DNA of 39,890 bases from an uncultured bacterium. Its GTDB lineage: Bacteria; Muiribacteriota; Ozemobacteria; Ozemobacterales; Ozemobacteraceae. The stretch covers positions 1 through 39,890 of the forward strand of contig ONIU01000017.1 in assembly GCA_900317935.1 (NCBI GenBank), read 5' to 3'. This document shows, one piece after another, positions 29,401 through 35,811 of the stretch (position 1 is the first letter of the stretch; each line of letters opens with the position of its first letter). The notes under the pieces were generated by a model that ran no database searches, was not told where the DNA came from, and worked only from the letters and a program-made list of their open reading frames with translations. Both the position numbers and the translations under genes were made by a program.

Positions 29401-29481
29401 TACCATTGCTAATGGAATACCAGCAAAGCAAAGGGCAAAAGCAATAAATTCAATATATTTATATAGCTTTGCTCTGCTCAT
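26434..29481 (-). CDS. Membrane HAMP-SpoIIE serine/threonine phosphatase, type A (A3)
   Basis: A 1015-residue type A member, more distant from A1 and A2 than they are from each other. Catalytic residues are complete: D792 (LGGDY), D810 (GDVAGHG), D932 (TDG), D986 (DDVT). The first membrane segment is at about 8-30; the first outer region contains DFDYIVYHPKLGAIPCLASD. A 20-residue Asn/Glu-rich tail follows the phosphatase. Its ATG overlaps the B3 stop codon by 4 bp (ATGA), the tightest coupling in the array, with GAGGTCG as ribosome binding site inside B3. Confidence 0.92.
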   Translation of the reverse strand: MSRAKLYKYIEFIAFALCFAGIPLAMVITGYYYTWIQNRSIFEKNLSREISAFYTRLEPFADQQKFWYFLFDNRINKKTRRGKDSSETLTILANELNSLRKDYDFDYIVYHPKLGAIPCLASDTLGGNFEDWKIAFNCVWRHKNPGLNHGISSKEEVVLGKVFGPQFYISHLDITEFANKDLQLCWTDSQYKRRLIWNTFFHECLVMVFIKPESLYDISCVKKYLKNTSRELSYNFGFSIKDTSKDIFYHDNLNNNRIKEIESASLIYEKEHLLEIKSDNYYIFPKFLRPGVTVYGYFDKSDIVNIKPSVYWNLAVLICFILSIILTIYGRNIIVLRKVDKVSIRWKLGFLFFFANGLPLLVLIFIGNDYLKQAKADYIQKIISEGTSFLQDFDEKYELEYTRSIIRKEKIKTDIIKNKKNALLDESDLDRLFYGISSDSWVLYLIASQGQTLLRTGEGIYDDSCLDKSIYVNSKTKAEKNKNHKLYDKETKNQMEFSQKLGYYLLNKFNNKPINSKTATEIELLLEAAMRRKLDSFIFEIICKMGTYMLMGFGQNVHPAMVDTFCLNDNNLYDYFMVVTIRTKDFLRNYLDRVLPQANRNELKLKVICWNNENLFIPKKEYSLALEEFRKRLSPYPIKEPIILKHQKVDYVAMGFDCKHMERSKIIGLYPLDLIEEHVALRRNELIMFSLLSLVVTLMLSSIIIKSFISPLSAIYDGAKAIERKDFQYQLPSLGRDEFGAMGKIFNEVIVDLEELSVAGAIQEQLLPNSEIKTGFFSLYGKSVAMGALGGDYFDFIEMEDNKFSVALGDVAGHGVGASLIMAMAKAGLVSLDSLWKTPQKLIIKLHDMVYKSKTQNQRKIMTFQYIYLDGESGHGVYSNAGGCSPFIIRKSKGVVEELKLPGAVLGAFRKGKFTETEVNFEDGDAIVFYTDGVVECKNKSGVVLGYDNLKNLLQKCWDKDAKKFYNNVYNSYLEYIGGNKNDAEDDVTVVILVFNKPVEGYNNNSENLVLATDD

Positions 29482-32459
29482 GATTCGACCTCACAAACAG
29501 AAGATATATTTTCTGATTTATTATAACTCAAACCATCAAATCCGAATTTAACCAAAACCATAGTTATATCATCATCAGCTAAAGGAGACCATTTTTTATA
29601 ACCAGAAAAGATTTGGTTATAAAATACTTCTGGATCTTCAGAAAAACTGTCTGTTACCAATTGGGCAAAACGTTTTATCCCGATAGATTCACCTTTATCA
29701 TTGTGTGCTTCAAGCATGCCATCGGTATAAAGAAGGATATAGCTATTGTTTTCCAATATCCCGTCTGTATTTGTATATCTGGATCTTTTAGTTATTCCTA
29801 AGGGCGTACCATCTATTTCAAGAAACTTTACCTGCCCTTTATTGTCTATGATTGCAGGATAGCAATGTCCTGCGTTAGCCATAGAAAAAACTCCTGTTTC
29901 AGTGTTTATGCAAAAATAAACACAAGTCATCATTCTTTTTATTTTTTTACTTTTCACATGATAAAAAACTTTATGAACTGCTGCTAAAAGTTTTGATGGA
30001 TCCTGTTTATCGTTCTCTGATAATAAAACAGACGCTTTAGCCATTGCCATCAAAAAGCCAGCAGGAACACCATGACCTGCCACATCACCCATTAAAACCC
30101 CAATTTCTTTATCATTAAGAGGGAAATAATCAAAATAATCTCCTCCTAATCTAGTCATTGCAACACTCTTTCCCCATATTATAGCTCTATTATGTTTTAA
30201 AGGCTCAAGAGGGAACAGGTTTTCTTGAACAGTAGCTGCTACCGACAAATCTTCCAAACTTATCAAAGCATTATTGAAAACTTGATTTAAAGACCCAAAT
30301 TCATCAGCCGAATTAACAGGCAGTCGATATGAAAAATCCTGACGTCTCATTGCTTCTATTCCATTATCTAAGACTTTTATTGGAGAAAGAAAATAAGCGG
30401 ATAAAAGCCAACTTATGCCTAAAGTTAAAATTAGACTAACAACTATAAAAATAATTAAACGCAGTTTATTTCTATTAACTTTTTCGTTTATTAACTCCAA
30501 AGGAATATATCCTAATAAAGCAATTTGGTCTAAATCTTTTCCTACTAAGCCAAAAGCCACATAATAATTATTATTATAATAAAACTTTTCTATTTTCAGT
30601 GATTTCAAATTTAGAATTTGCCTAAAACGGCTCAATAAATCTTTATCATATTTTAAATCCGGAAAAATCTTTCCATATTTTTCAGAAAAAGCTAAACAAT
30701 TAATAGCTCTAGAATTAGAATTTAAATTATCTAAATATAATCTTACATAATTTTCCTGAAGCTGATGAGTCTCCCACGAAATCAAACAAAGTTCCTTAAA
30801 ATCTCTAGTCAAATAATTACCAATAAAATTAATATAAAAATAATTAATATCATCTACGATTTGCTGGCTAGATATTGTTCCTCTTTTAGTAATTACCGTA
30901 TCAAAGAAAATAGCATTTTTGTAAAAAGAATCATATTTATATTTTTCGTTTGGATTCCTTCGAGCTCTAAAACTTATCAAAGGAGTATATGTAGCATTTT
31001 TTACGAAAGCCAATATGTTGTGCCCCAAACTTTTAAATACAGAATTATCAACTTTATTATTAGAAGTAATAACAATATCACCATTTGAATCAACAAAATT
31101 ATAATCTTTATATTCCATCTTAGATATTTCATTTATTATTTTATTATAATACTTTCGATTTAAAACCTTAGTCTTTGAATACTCAGAATTTATCTCGTCT
31201 ATAATCGAGTTAATCTTCCCGGCAAATTCTTCTTTTATAATTCCAAATTTCGAATCAAAGTCAGTAATATACTGATAAATACTGTCATAAGCCTCTTCAA
31301 GCTGTATATTTCTATTCTGTTCTAAATAATCATAACCAATAAAAGCCAATGCCATTAAAGGCAAACCGTTAGCATAAAGGAATAATAAAGAGAGTTTCCA
31401 TCTCATAGAAAAATTATAATTCGTATAACGGTAAAGAATCCATAACCCAAAGAAAAATAGCAAAATAATCGAAGTAGCAATCCAGATAGTATTATTTTTC
31501 AAATTTTGGTTTTTATAAACATAATTTTTTGGAACATAACAAAAAATCCTTGAAAAAGGATTTAACACTTTAATAAAGATTAAAAAGCTATTTGTGTCTA
31601 ATTTTGAATAAGAATAATTTTCATATTTAACTAAGGCTAAATTAATTTCTGCCTTTAGAGTTTCATTTTCTTCAGGAATAATTGATTTTTCATGAAACAA
31701 ATCATTCATTCCAAATTTAATTCCGTTTTGAGAAACTTTATTCATCGCCTTAACTAACTTTTCTACATAACTAAGGGAATCTACTTCACTTTTATTTATA
31801 TTCACAAAAGCAGTATATTTTTTTGTGGACTTAAACCAAAAAAAAGCCTTGTTTTTTTCAACCGAAGCAGGAACTATTTTTCCCAAATTAGCCTTTAAAA
31901 GAGGTTGTAAGAAAGCTTCAGGAACAATATAATTTCCTATATAAGAATGAATTATATTATATTTTTTGGCAAGAGAATCATTATTCTCTGTTTTAACCGG
32001 ATAATTATCATTATTTTCTTTAGCCAAAGAATTAAAAACTTCATTTAGTGCCTTTAAAATATATTTGTGACCTTTTTCATCTGTTAAAGATTCAACAATA
32101 GTATCATCTTTATTATCCCAAATAACAAAACTGAAAGCTCCGGGGTTTCTCTCCTTCAAATTTTGAATAGCTCTTGTTAGATAACTCAAAGAATCTTGTT
32201 GTTCTTCAGCAATTTCAAAGATTTTACTTAAAAGAGAATGATAATAATGCTTTGCATCACCATATTGAAGAATCTTTTCTAAATTAATACTAAGATTCCT
32301 ATAAGCTTCCTGCTTTTCAGCTTCATTTTTTGTATTAATATAACTATCTAAACCTACATCTAATAAAAAGACAGGAAAAATAACGAAACAAAAGACTGCC
32401 CCAAACCCAAAAAGCAAAGACCATTTTGGTTTACTATTTTTATTTTCGCTATTTTCCAT
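29478..32459 (-). CDS. Membrane HAMP-SpoIIE serine/threonine phosphatase, type B (B3), first gene of the array
   Basis: A 993-residue type B member and the first gene transcribed. Catalytic residues are intact: D774 (LGGDY), D792 (GDVAGHG), D913 (TDG), D963 (DDIT). The first membrane segment is at about 14-35; the outer region has FSFVIWDNKDDTIVESLTDE, a PAS/Cache-like stretch equivalent to FQFVVWDNNGKVI in B2. FSMRWKLSLLFLYANGLPLM opens the third membrane segment. A 30-residue hydrophilic tail extends beyond the phosphatase. The ATG at 32459 has only a weak ribosome binding site, and the putative operon promoter lies about 70 bp upstream. Confidence 0.92.
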   Translation of the reverse strand: MENSENKNSKPKWSLLFGFGAVFCFVIFPVFLLDVGLDSYINTKNEAEKQEAYRNLSINLEKILQYGDAKHYYHSLLSKIFEIAEEQQDSLSYLTRAIQNLKERNPGAFSFVIWDNKDDTIVESLTDEKGHKYILKALNEVFNSLAKENNDNYPVKTENNDSLAKKYNIIHSYIGNYIVPEAFLQPLLKANLGKIVPASVEKNKAFFWFKSTKKYTAFVNINKSEVDSLSYVEKLVKAMNKVSQNGIKFGMNDLFHEKSIIPEENETLKAEINLALVKYENYSYSKLDTNSFLIFIKVLNPFSRIFCYVPKNYVYKNQNLKNNTIWIATSIILLFFFGLWILYRYTNYNFSMRWKLSLLFLYANGLPLMALAFIGYDYLEQNRNIQLEEAYDSIYQYITDFDSKFGIIKEEFAGKINSIIDEINSEYSKTKVLNRKYYNKIINEISKMEYKDYNFVDSNGDIVITSNNKVDNSVFKSLGHNILAFVKNATYTPLISFRARRNPNEKYKYDSFYKNAIFFDTVITKRGTISSQQIVDDINYFYINFIGNYLTRDFKELCLISWETHQLQENYVRLYLDNLNSNSRAINCLAFSEKYGKIFPDLKYDKDLLSRFRQILNLKSLKIEKFYYNNNYYVAFGLVGKDLDQIALLGYIPLELINEKVNRNKLRLIIFIVVSLILTLGISWLLSAYFLSPIKVLDNGIEAMRRQDFSYRLPVNSADEFGSLNQVFNNALISLEDLSVAATVQENLFPLEPLKHNRAIIWGKSVAMTRLGGDYFDYFPLNDKEIGVLMGDVAGHGVPAGFLMAMAKASVLLSENDKQDPSKLLAAVHKVFYHVKSKKIKRMMTCVYFCINTETGVFSMANAGHCYPAIIDNKGQVKFLEIDGTPLGITKRSRYTNTDGILENNSYILLYTDGMLEAHNDKGESIGIKRFAQLVTDSFSEDPEVFYNQIFSGYKKWSPLADDDITMVLVKFGFDGLSYNKSENISSVCEVES

Positions 32460-32525
32460 AAAATACTACATCTTTTCTATTGATTGTTTTTAAATAAAAA
32501 CCCATCTACTAAAAAGCAAAGCTAA

Positions 32526-32553
32526 TTTATATATTTTAGCCTATTTAAGCCAA
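32526..32553 (-). promoter_or_regulatory. Possible promoter of the phosphatase array
   Basis: On the minus strand TTGGCT (32548-32553), a 16-base spacer and TATAAA (32526-32531) stand about 70 bases before the B3 start. A 6-bp stem GTTTTT/AAAAAC lies in the leader near 32484-32499. No terminator or clear second promoter is seen inside the 18-kb array, so this may serve all six genes. Confidence 0.35.
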
Positions 32554-32639
32554 TACGTAAAGCACAACCTTTAACATATGGAAAAAAGAACGCTTTTGAG
32601 AATAACATCGCCATAAGCTTTATAAAAGAATAAAGTTTA

Positions 32640-32680
32640 TTGACTAAGAACATCAAAAATAGTAAACTCTAAGTTAGAGT
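32640..32680 (+). promoter_or_regulatory. Possible ssrA promoter with palindrome at the start site
   Basis: TTGACT (32640-32645), a 17-base spacer and TAAACT (32663-32668) precede the tmRNA by about 37 bases. A perfect odd palindrome ACTCTAA-g-TTAGAGT (32666-32680) covers the end of the -10 box and the expected transcription start. Confidence 0.4.
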
Positions 32681-32704
32681 GGTTACAAACCATTTCCAGG
32701 AATC

Positions 32705-33068
32705 GGGGGCGACCTGGTTTCGACGGGGAGCGTGAGTTGCCACCTGCCATTCGTAGTTGGTCGAAGGGCTACGTATAAAAATCGATCAAAAAACAACTGC
32801 CAACGAAAATCTGGCACTCGCAGCCTAATTTAACGCTGTGACGGTTCTCTGGAAGTTTCTGCCAGTAAACTCTGGAAGAGCCGACGACAAAACTGGCTGG
32901 GCTTAACACTGGGTCACTAGGGTAATTAAGCCGAGATTAACTAGTGAATCGGGCTAGTAGAGGCCTGCCTGTGGGCTACGAAAACCTTAAACCTCTAAAT
33001 TGCAGGACATAATGGTAGAGGGTGTCGGTGAACCTTTTCGGACGCGGGTTCGATTCCCGCCGCCTCCA
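32705..33068 (+). ncRNA. ssrA: Transfer-messenger RNA (tmRNA), one-piece
   Basis: tmRNA rescues stalled ribosomes by adding a degradation tag. The 5' end GGGGGCGACCTGG (first seven bases) pairs with CGCCTCC at 33061-33067, with one G-U pair, and the T-arm GCGGG-TTCGATT-CCCGC is at 33044-33060. The tag reading frame ends ANENLALAA followed by TAA (32799-32828); the resume codon lies a few codons upstream, but I cannot fix it. The discriminator A is 33068 and is followed by CTT, so the 3' CCA is not encoded and must be added enzymatically. Pseudoknot regions follow the tag (32830-32990). The gene is followed by a strong terminator and, 988 bp later, by a second copy of its downstream sequence. 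Confidence 0.96.
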
Positions 33069-33138
33069 CTTTTAGCTTGTATAAACAAGTATCTAGAAGT
33101 AATTAAGAGCCGCTGATGAAGCGGCTTTTTTGATGTTT
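33065..33138 (+). repeat. Direct repeat copy 1: ssrA 3' end plus terminator (att-like)
   Basis: This 74-bp stretch starts with the last bases of tmRNA (TCCA) and runs through its terminator. It recurs at 34053-34126 at a constant offset of 988 bp. The last 51 bp (33088-33138) differ by a single base (33107 G versus A); the first 23 bp have several mismatches. Confidence 0.8.
33108..33132 (+). terminator. Intrinsic terminator of ssrA
   Basis: AGCCGC-TGATGAA-GCGGCT followed by a run of T, 40 bases after the tmRNA 3' end. Confidence 0.9.
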
Positions 33139-33190
33139 GAGACCTTGAGAGATTCTTATGACTTTTAGCACTTTTTTAGAAAAAAAGGGT

Positions 33191-33233
33191 CTAAAAAAGG
33201 GTCTAAATGTGTTATAATATATTTTAGACCCTT
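33191..33233 (-). terminator. Intrinsic terminator of the toxin-antitoxin operon
   Basis: An 11-bp perfect inverted repeat AAGGGTCTAAA/TTTAGACCCTT (33197-33207 with 33223-33233) is followed on the minus strand by TTTTTT. A third half-site, GGGTCTAAA, lies at 33187-33195. It lies about 80 bp after the antitoxin stop; on the plus strand it is followed by only four T. Confidence 0.6.
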
Positions 33234-33283
33234 TTGCACTAAAACATAGATAAATAAAGCAAAAGACAAGAAATCTGCCAAAT

Positions 33284-33302
33284 GGGAATCGAACCCGCGT
33301 CC
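33284..33302 (-). repeat. Inverted copy of the tmRNA T-arm core
   Basis: Read on the minus strand this is GGACGCGGGTTCGATTCCC, identical over 19 bases to the tmRNA at 33040-33058. The flanks do not match and no complete tRNA can be folded around it, so it is a fragment, possibly an attachment-site core left in the opposite orientation. Confidence 0.75.
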
Positions 33303-33313
33303 CATAAAACCTT

Positions 33314-33598
33314 TTAAGCTTTTTGTGGAACAAACTTTATTTCAAGATTCATACCCATACCGGCAGCTAGACGGCGTAAAGTTCTTAAAGATGGGTTTGC
33401 GTTGCCTTTTTCCAGTCTGCTTATGTCGGCTTGAGTTATCCCTGTCTTTTCAGATAGTTCTTTTTGAGTGAGACCACTTTTATGTCTTGCATCAAGAATA
33501 GCCTGAACTATAGTAAACTCTGGTTCTAATGCATCCCATTCTTTTTTGAATTCCGGATCCTTCAACTGTTCGTTTAGGTATTCGTCAAAAGAAGTCAT
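33314..33598 (-). CDS. HigA-type antitoxin (XRE helix-turn-helix)
   Basis: This 94-residue protein carries an XRE-family helix-turn-helix (LTQKELSEKTGITQADISRL, about residues 40-60) and would bind its own promoter and neutralise the toxin encoded just upstream. The N-terminal stretch (DEYLNEQLKDPEFKKEWDAL) is typical of HigA-like antitoxins that pair with Gp49/HigB toxins. Toxin-first order and a 4-bp overlap with the toxin stop are as in other higBA loci. It ends close to the inverted T-arm fragment. Confidence 0.9.
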   Translation of the reverse strand: MTSFDEYLNEQLKDPEFKKEWDALEPEFTIVQAILDARHKSGLTQKELSEKTGITQADISRLEKGNANPSLRTLRRLAAGMGMNLEIKFVPQKA

Positions 33599-33954
33599 CG
33601 CTTGTTTTCCTTTCTGTTTATATATTCGTTCCTGTATTTTTCAGCTTTCTCAATTTCAGATGCAGGAGTCTTGTCGGTTTTCTTGATGAATCCGTTGGTT
33701 AGTATGGCTTTGCCTCTATAGAAAAAGAAATAAAGAACCCTTGATATGTCACAGCCTACCTTTGCTCTTAGCTCAAATATTCCGTTACGTAACTCTTTAG
33801 AATAAGGTTCCCGAAGAACTGTGCCGTTATCTTCAAGCAATTTGATAGTTCTCGCCATTTTTGCTTTCATCTTAATGTTTAACGAGTCCAAAAATTCTTT
33901 TGCTGGTTTTCTTCCATCAGGCAAATCGTAAAATTCTGCTGTCACAGAAGCCAT
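33595..33954 (-). CDS. HigB/RelE-superfamily toxin (Gp49 family)
   Basis: The 119-residue protein looks like a phage-derived Gp49/HigB mRNA interferase: FYDLPDGRKPAKEFLDSL at the start, then KELRNGIFELRAKVGCDISR and VLYFFFYRGKAILTNGFIKK, the RelE-fold strands with conserved basic residues. Such toxins cut mRNA in the ribosome. It is the first gene of the toxin-antitoxin pair, with a consensus promoter and two palindromic operators upstream. It lies inside the 988-bp interval bounded by the ssrA-derived direct repeats. Confidence 0.88.
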   Translation of the reverse strand: MASVTAEFYDLPDGRKPAKEFLDSLNIKMKAKMARTIKLLEDNGTVLREPYSKELRNGIFELRAKVGCDISRVLYFFFYRGKAILTNGFIKKTDKTPASEIEKAEKYRNEYINRKENKR

Positions 33955-33973
33955 TTAAAACACCTTTCTAAAT

Positions 33974-34028
33974 ATATGTTCAATAACATATTTTCATTAA
34001 TTATGTTATAAAAAACATATTTTGTCAA
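33974..34028 (-). promoter_or_regulatory. Toxin-antitoxin promoter with two palindromic operators
   Basis: On the minus strand TTGACA (34023-34028), a 17-base spacer and CATAAT (34000-34005) form the promoter. Two palindromes with the same half-site overlap or follow it: TATGTT/AACATA (34002-34019, between -35 and -10) and ATATGTT-CAAT-AACATAT (33974-33991, near the start of transcription). They fit autorepression by the HigA-type protein. Confidence 0.7.
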
Positions 34029-34052
34029 CCTAGCTAATCTTATTTCTGCTTA

Positions 34053-34126
34053 TCCACTTTTGGCTAGTATCACATAGTATCTAGAAGTAATTAAAAGCCG
34101 CTGATGAAGCGGCTTTTTTGATGTTT
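34053..34126 (+). repeat. Direct repeat copy 2: ssrA downstream sequence with terminator
   Basis: The second copy of the 33065-33138 repeat, 988 bp away. It includes a working-looking terminator (stem AGCCGC/GCGGCT, T-run about 34114-34119) with no gene that needs it nearby. Together the two copies look like attL/attR flanking the toxin-antitoxin insert. Confidence 0.8.
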
Positions 34127-34168
34127 AGAAAGTTGCAGGGAATAAAGAATTTAGGCTAGTTTTTCAAA

Positions 34169-34227
34169 AATTCAGTGACATAATCAGTGACACGTATCTA
34201 AAACCATAAGAAGTATGTCACTGAATT
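34169..34227. promoter_or_regulatory. Inverted repeat upstream of the integrase (arm-site or operator)
   Basis: AATTCAGTGACATA (34169-34182) is repeated in inverse as TATGTCACTGAATT (34214-34227), 14 of 14 bases, with an extra direct copy of CAGTGACA at 34185-34192. It lies about 90 bp before the integrase start. Such CAGTGACA clusters next to an integrase gene would suit arm-type integrase binding sites or an integrase operator. Confidence 0.5.
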
Positions 34228-34318
34228 CTGTGGATAGGCCTGATTTTATCATAGTTACATAGACTTCTTTGAATCTTAGCACTCTAGAGAGTTATCAAGT
34301 TATTCCAAAGGAGTATCT

Positions 34319-35077
34319 ATGCCTCTCATCGCTTCTAAAATTTCTTGTATAAAACCTCCCTCTGGCAGTTCGAGAAAAACTGTCGCTGATTTAAATGGTC
34401 TGTATCTACAGGTGCGTGTAACCAAGAATGGTCTTATCAGAACCTGGATTTACAGGAAACAGAATCTTAAAGACAGAATTATATTTATTGGTAATTACCC
34501 AGAAATCAGCTTGGCTGAAGCTAGAAAAAAGACCCTCGAAAATAACACACTGATAGAAAAGGGGTGTAACCCTTGGAAAATACATAGAAAGGAGAAAGAC
34601 ACAAATCAGGATGGCACCCCAAGGGATTGTTTCAAGAATATTACTGAAGAGTGGTTCAGTAAGACTAAGACGAACCTCTCCGAAGGTCAGAAGAAATGAA
34701 TTATGGCTAGTCTCATAAAAGACGTATTCCCATACATAGGCTCTATATCTGTAAAAGACATAAGACCTAAGCAGATTATAGAAATTGCTAGAAAAATAGA
34801 GGAACGTGAAGTATATGAGACCTGTCACAGAACTATAGGAAGAATCAGAGAAGTTTTTGATTTTGCTATAATAAATGAATATTGTGAAAACAACTCAGCC
34901 ACCAGTATTCCCAAAGTGTCGAAGCCAGTTTCGCACGGCCACTTTGCGGCTATTACAGAACCTCAAAAATTGAGACCGATTATAATGTCTTCTTTACCCC
35001 TACTTCAAATTATCATTCGTTTAATATCTTACTCCAATCTCTTAGATGCTGTAGAAAAAGGCCTCTGCGGTTTCTGA
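34319..35077 (+). pseudogene. Decayed P4-type tyrosine integrase
   Basis: Two same-frame segments make one gene remnant. The first (34319-34699) begins with the DUF4102-type N-terminus of P4-like integrases (KTVADLNGLYLQVRVTKNGL, ... IIFIGNYPEISLAEARKK). It ends in TGA (34697-34699), and the frame continues from ATG 34703 with the SAM-like core-binding region (VFPYIGSISVKDIRPKQIIE, then HRTIGRIREVFDFAI). Similarity stops after ITEPQKLRPI at about 34985; the catalytic domain with Arg-His-x-x-Arg-Tyr is absent. The break falls about 30 bp before the converging gene that ends at 35013. The premature stop and the missing domain make it inactive. Confidence 0.85.
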
Positions 35078-35777
35078 TGCCATAGAAGCCTGGGTGGAAC
35101 AATGGATGTATTTTGCTTGTAAAACCTTTTCTGGCATAGCTGTATGAAATGCCTGAATCTACCAAGCTATTGAAGCTGCATGATTTCAGTCTTTCATTGC
35201 ACAGTGTTTTAACTACAGCTTTGGAAACCAACTGTCCTAGGCAAAGAATATGTTCTGGTTTCAACATATCTACGAGCCTCTGAAAGTATTCAGCATCATG
35301 CATTAACAACTTCAAAGTCATTCCACCGGAACCAGTGCCTGTTCTGTAGCCAAGACAGAAATTAGTGAAGAATAAATTGGAATATCGTTTTGTATCGATA
35401 TTTGGAATGCCTATTTCAGCGAATAAATCTACAAGCATATAGTCTGTGGGTGAAGCAGCCTCATTACCTAGGGTTCTTTTCATAATATACGGAACATCTT
35501 CGTTGTTATTCATAGCTTCAATGTTTACCATAGAACCAGTATCCTGATGACCGTAGGGATTGCCCCAATCCTGGCCAACTAGCAGATACTTTGTTTCTGA
35601 AGTATCTGGGTCATAGTTTCTTCCCTGCCAATAAGTCCAAAGGTTGATTTCTCGACACAAATCAATCAGCTCACCATCCCAGACAAGTTCAACACTACCA
35701 TTAGCACTAATCCTGGGATTATGCTGATAGTCGTCCTTGGCATCTTGAATCAGTTTCTCATACAGAGGGTTATTCAT
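35013..35777 (-). CDS. Uracil-DNA-glycosylase-superfamily protein (first of two)
   Basis: The 254-residue protein has the order of motifs seen in family 4/5-type uracil-DNA glycosylases: a first strand LLVGQDWGNPYGH in place of the GQAPG motif, then NLFFTNFCLGYRTG like the family's 'TNvvkCrP' segment, HILCLGQLVSKAV where the family has its Rossmann strand, and HPLFHPGFYG like the C-terminal 'HPs' motif. The 4Fe-4S cysteines of family 4 are not evident, so substrate and even activity are open. A second, unrelated-in-detail member is the next gene upstream. Its stop lies at the truncation point of the integrase. Confidence 0.7.
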   Translation of the reverse strand: MNNPLYEKLIQDAKDDYQHNPRISANGSVELVWDGELIDLCREINLWTYWQGRNYDPDTSETKYLLVGQDWGNPYGHQDTGSMVNIEAMNNNEDVPYIMKRTLGNEAASPTDYMLVDLFAEIGIPNIDTKRYSNLFFTNFCLGYRTGTGSGGMTLKLLMHDAEYFQRLVDMLKPEHILCLGQLVSKAVVKTLCNERLKSCSFNSLVDSGISYSYARKGFTSKIHPLFHPGFYGIRNRRGLFLQHLRDWSKILNE

Positions 35778-35811
35778 CTATACCCACATTGTCATGCTTC
35801 ATTGAAATATC

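Noticed and set aside
33275..33305. A tRNA gene on the minus strand
   Set aside because: Only a T-arm-like piece is present; no acceptor stem, D-arm or anticodon arm can be formed around it.
33103..33333. Minus-strand open frame of 76 codons after ssrA
   Set aside because: It spans the ssrA terminator, the toxin-antitoxin terminator and the T-arm fragment, and has a basic, unstructured composition; it is a chance frame.
34697..34699. TGA inside the integrase read as a recoded sense codon
   Set aside because: Other genes here end in TGA (for example slyX and B3), and the integrase also lacks its catalytic domain, so decay is the simpler reading.
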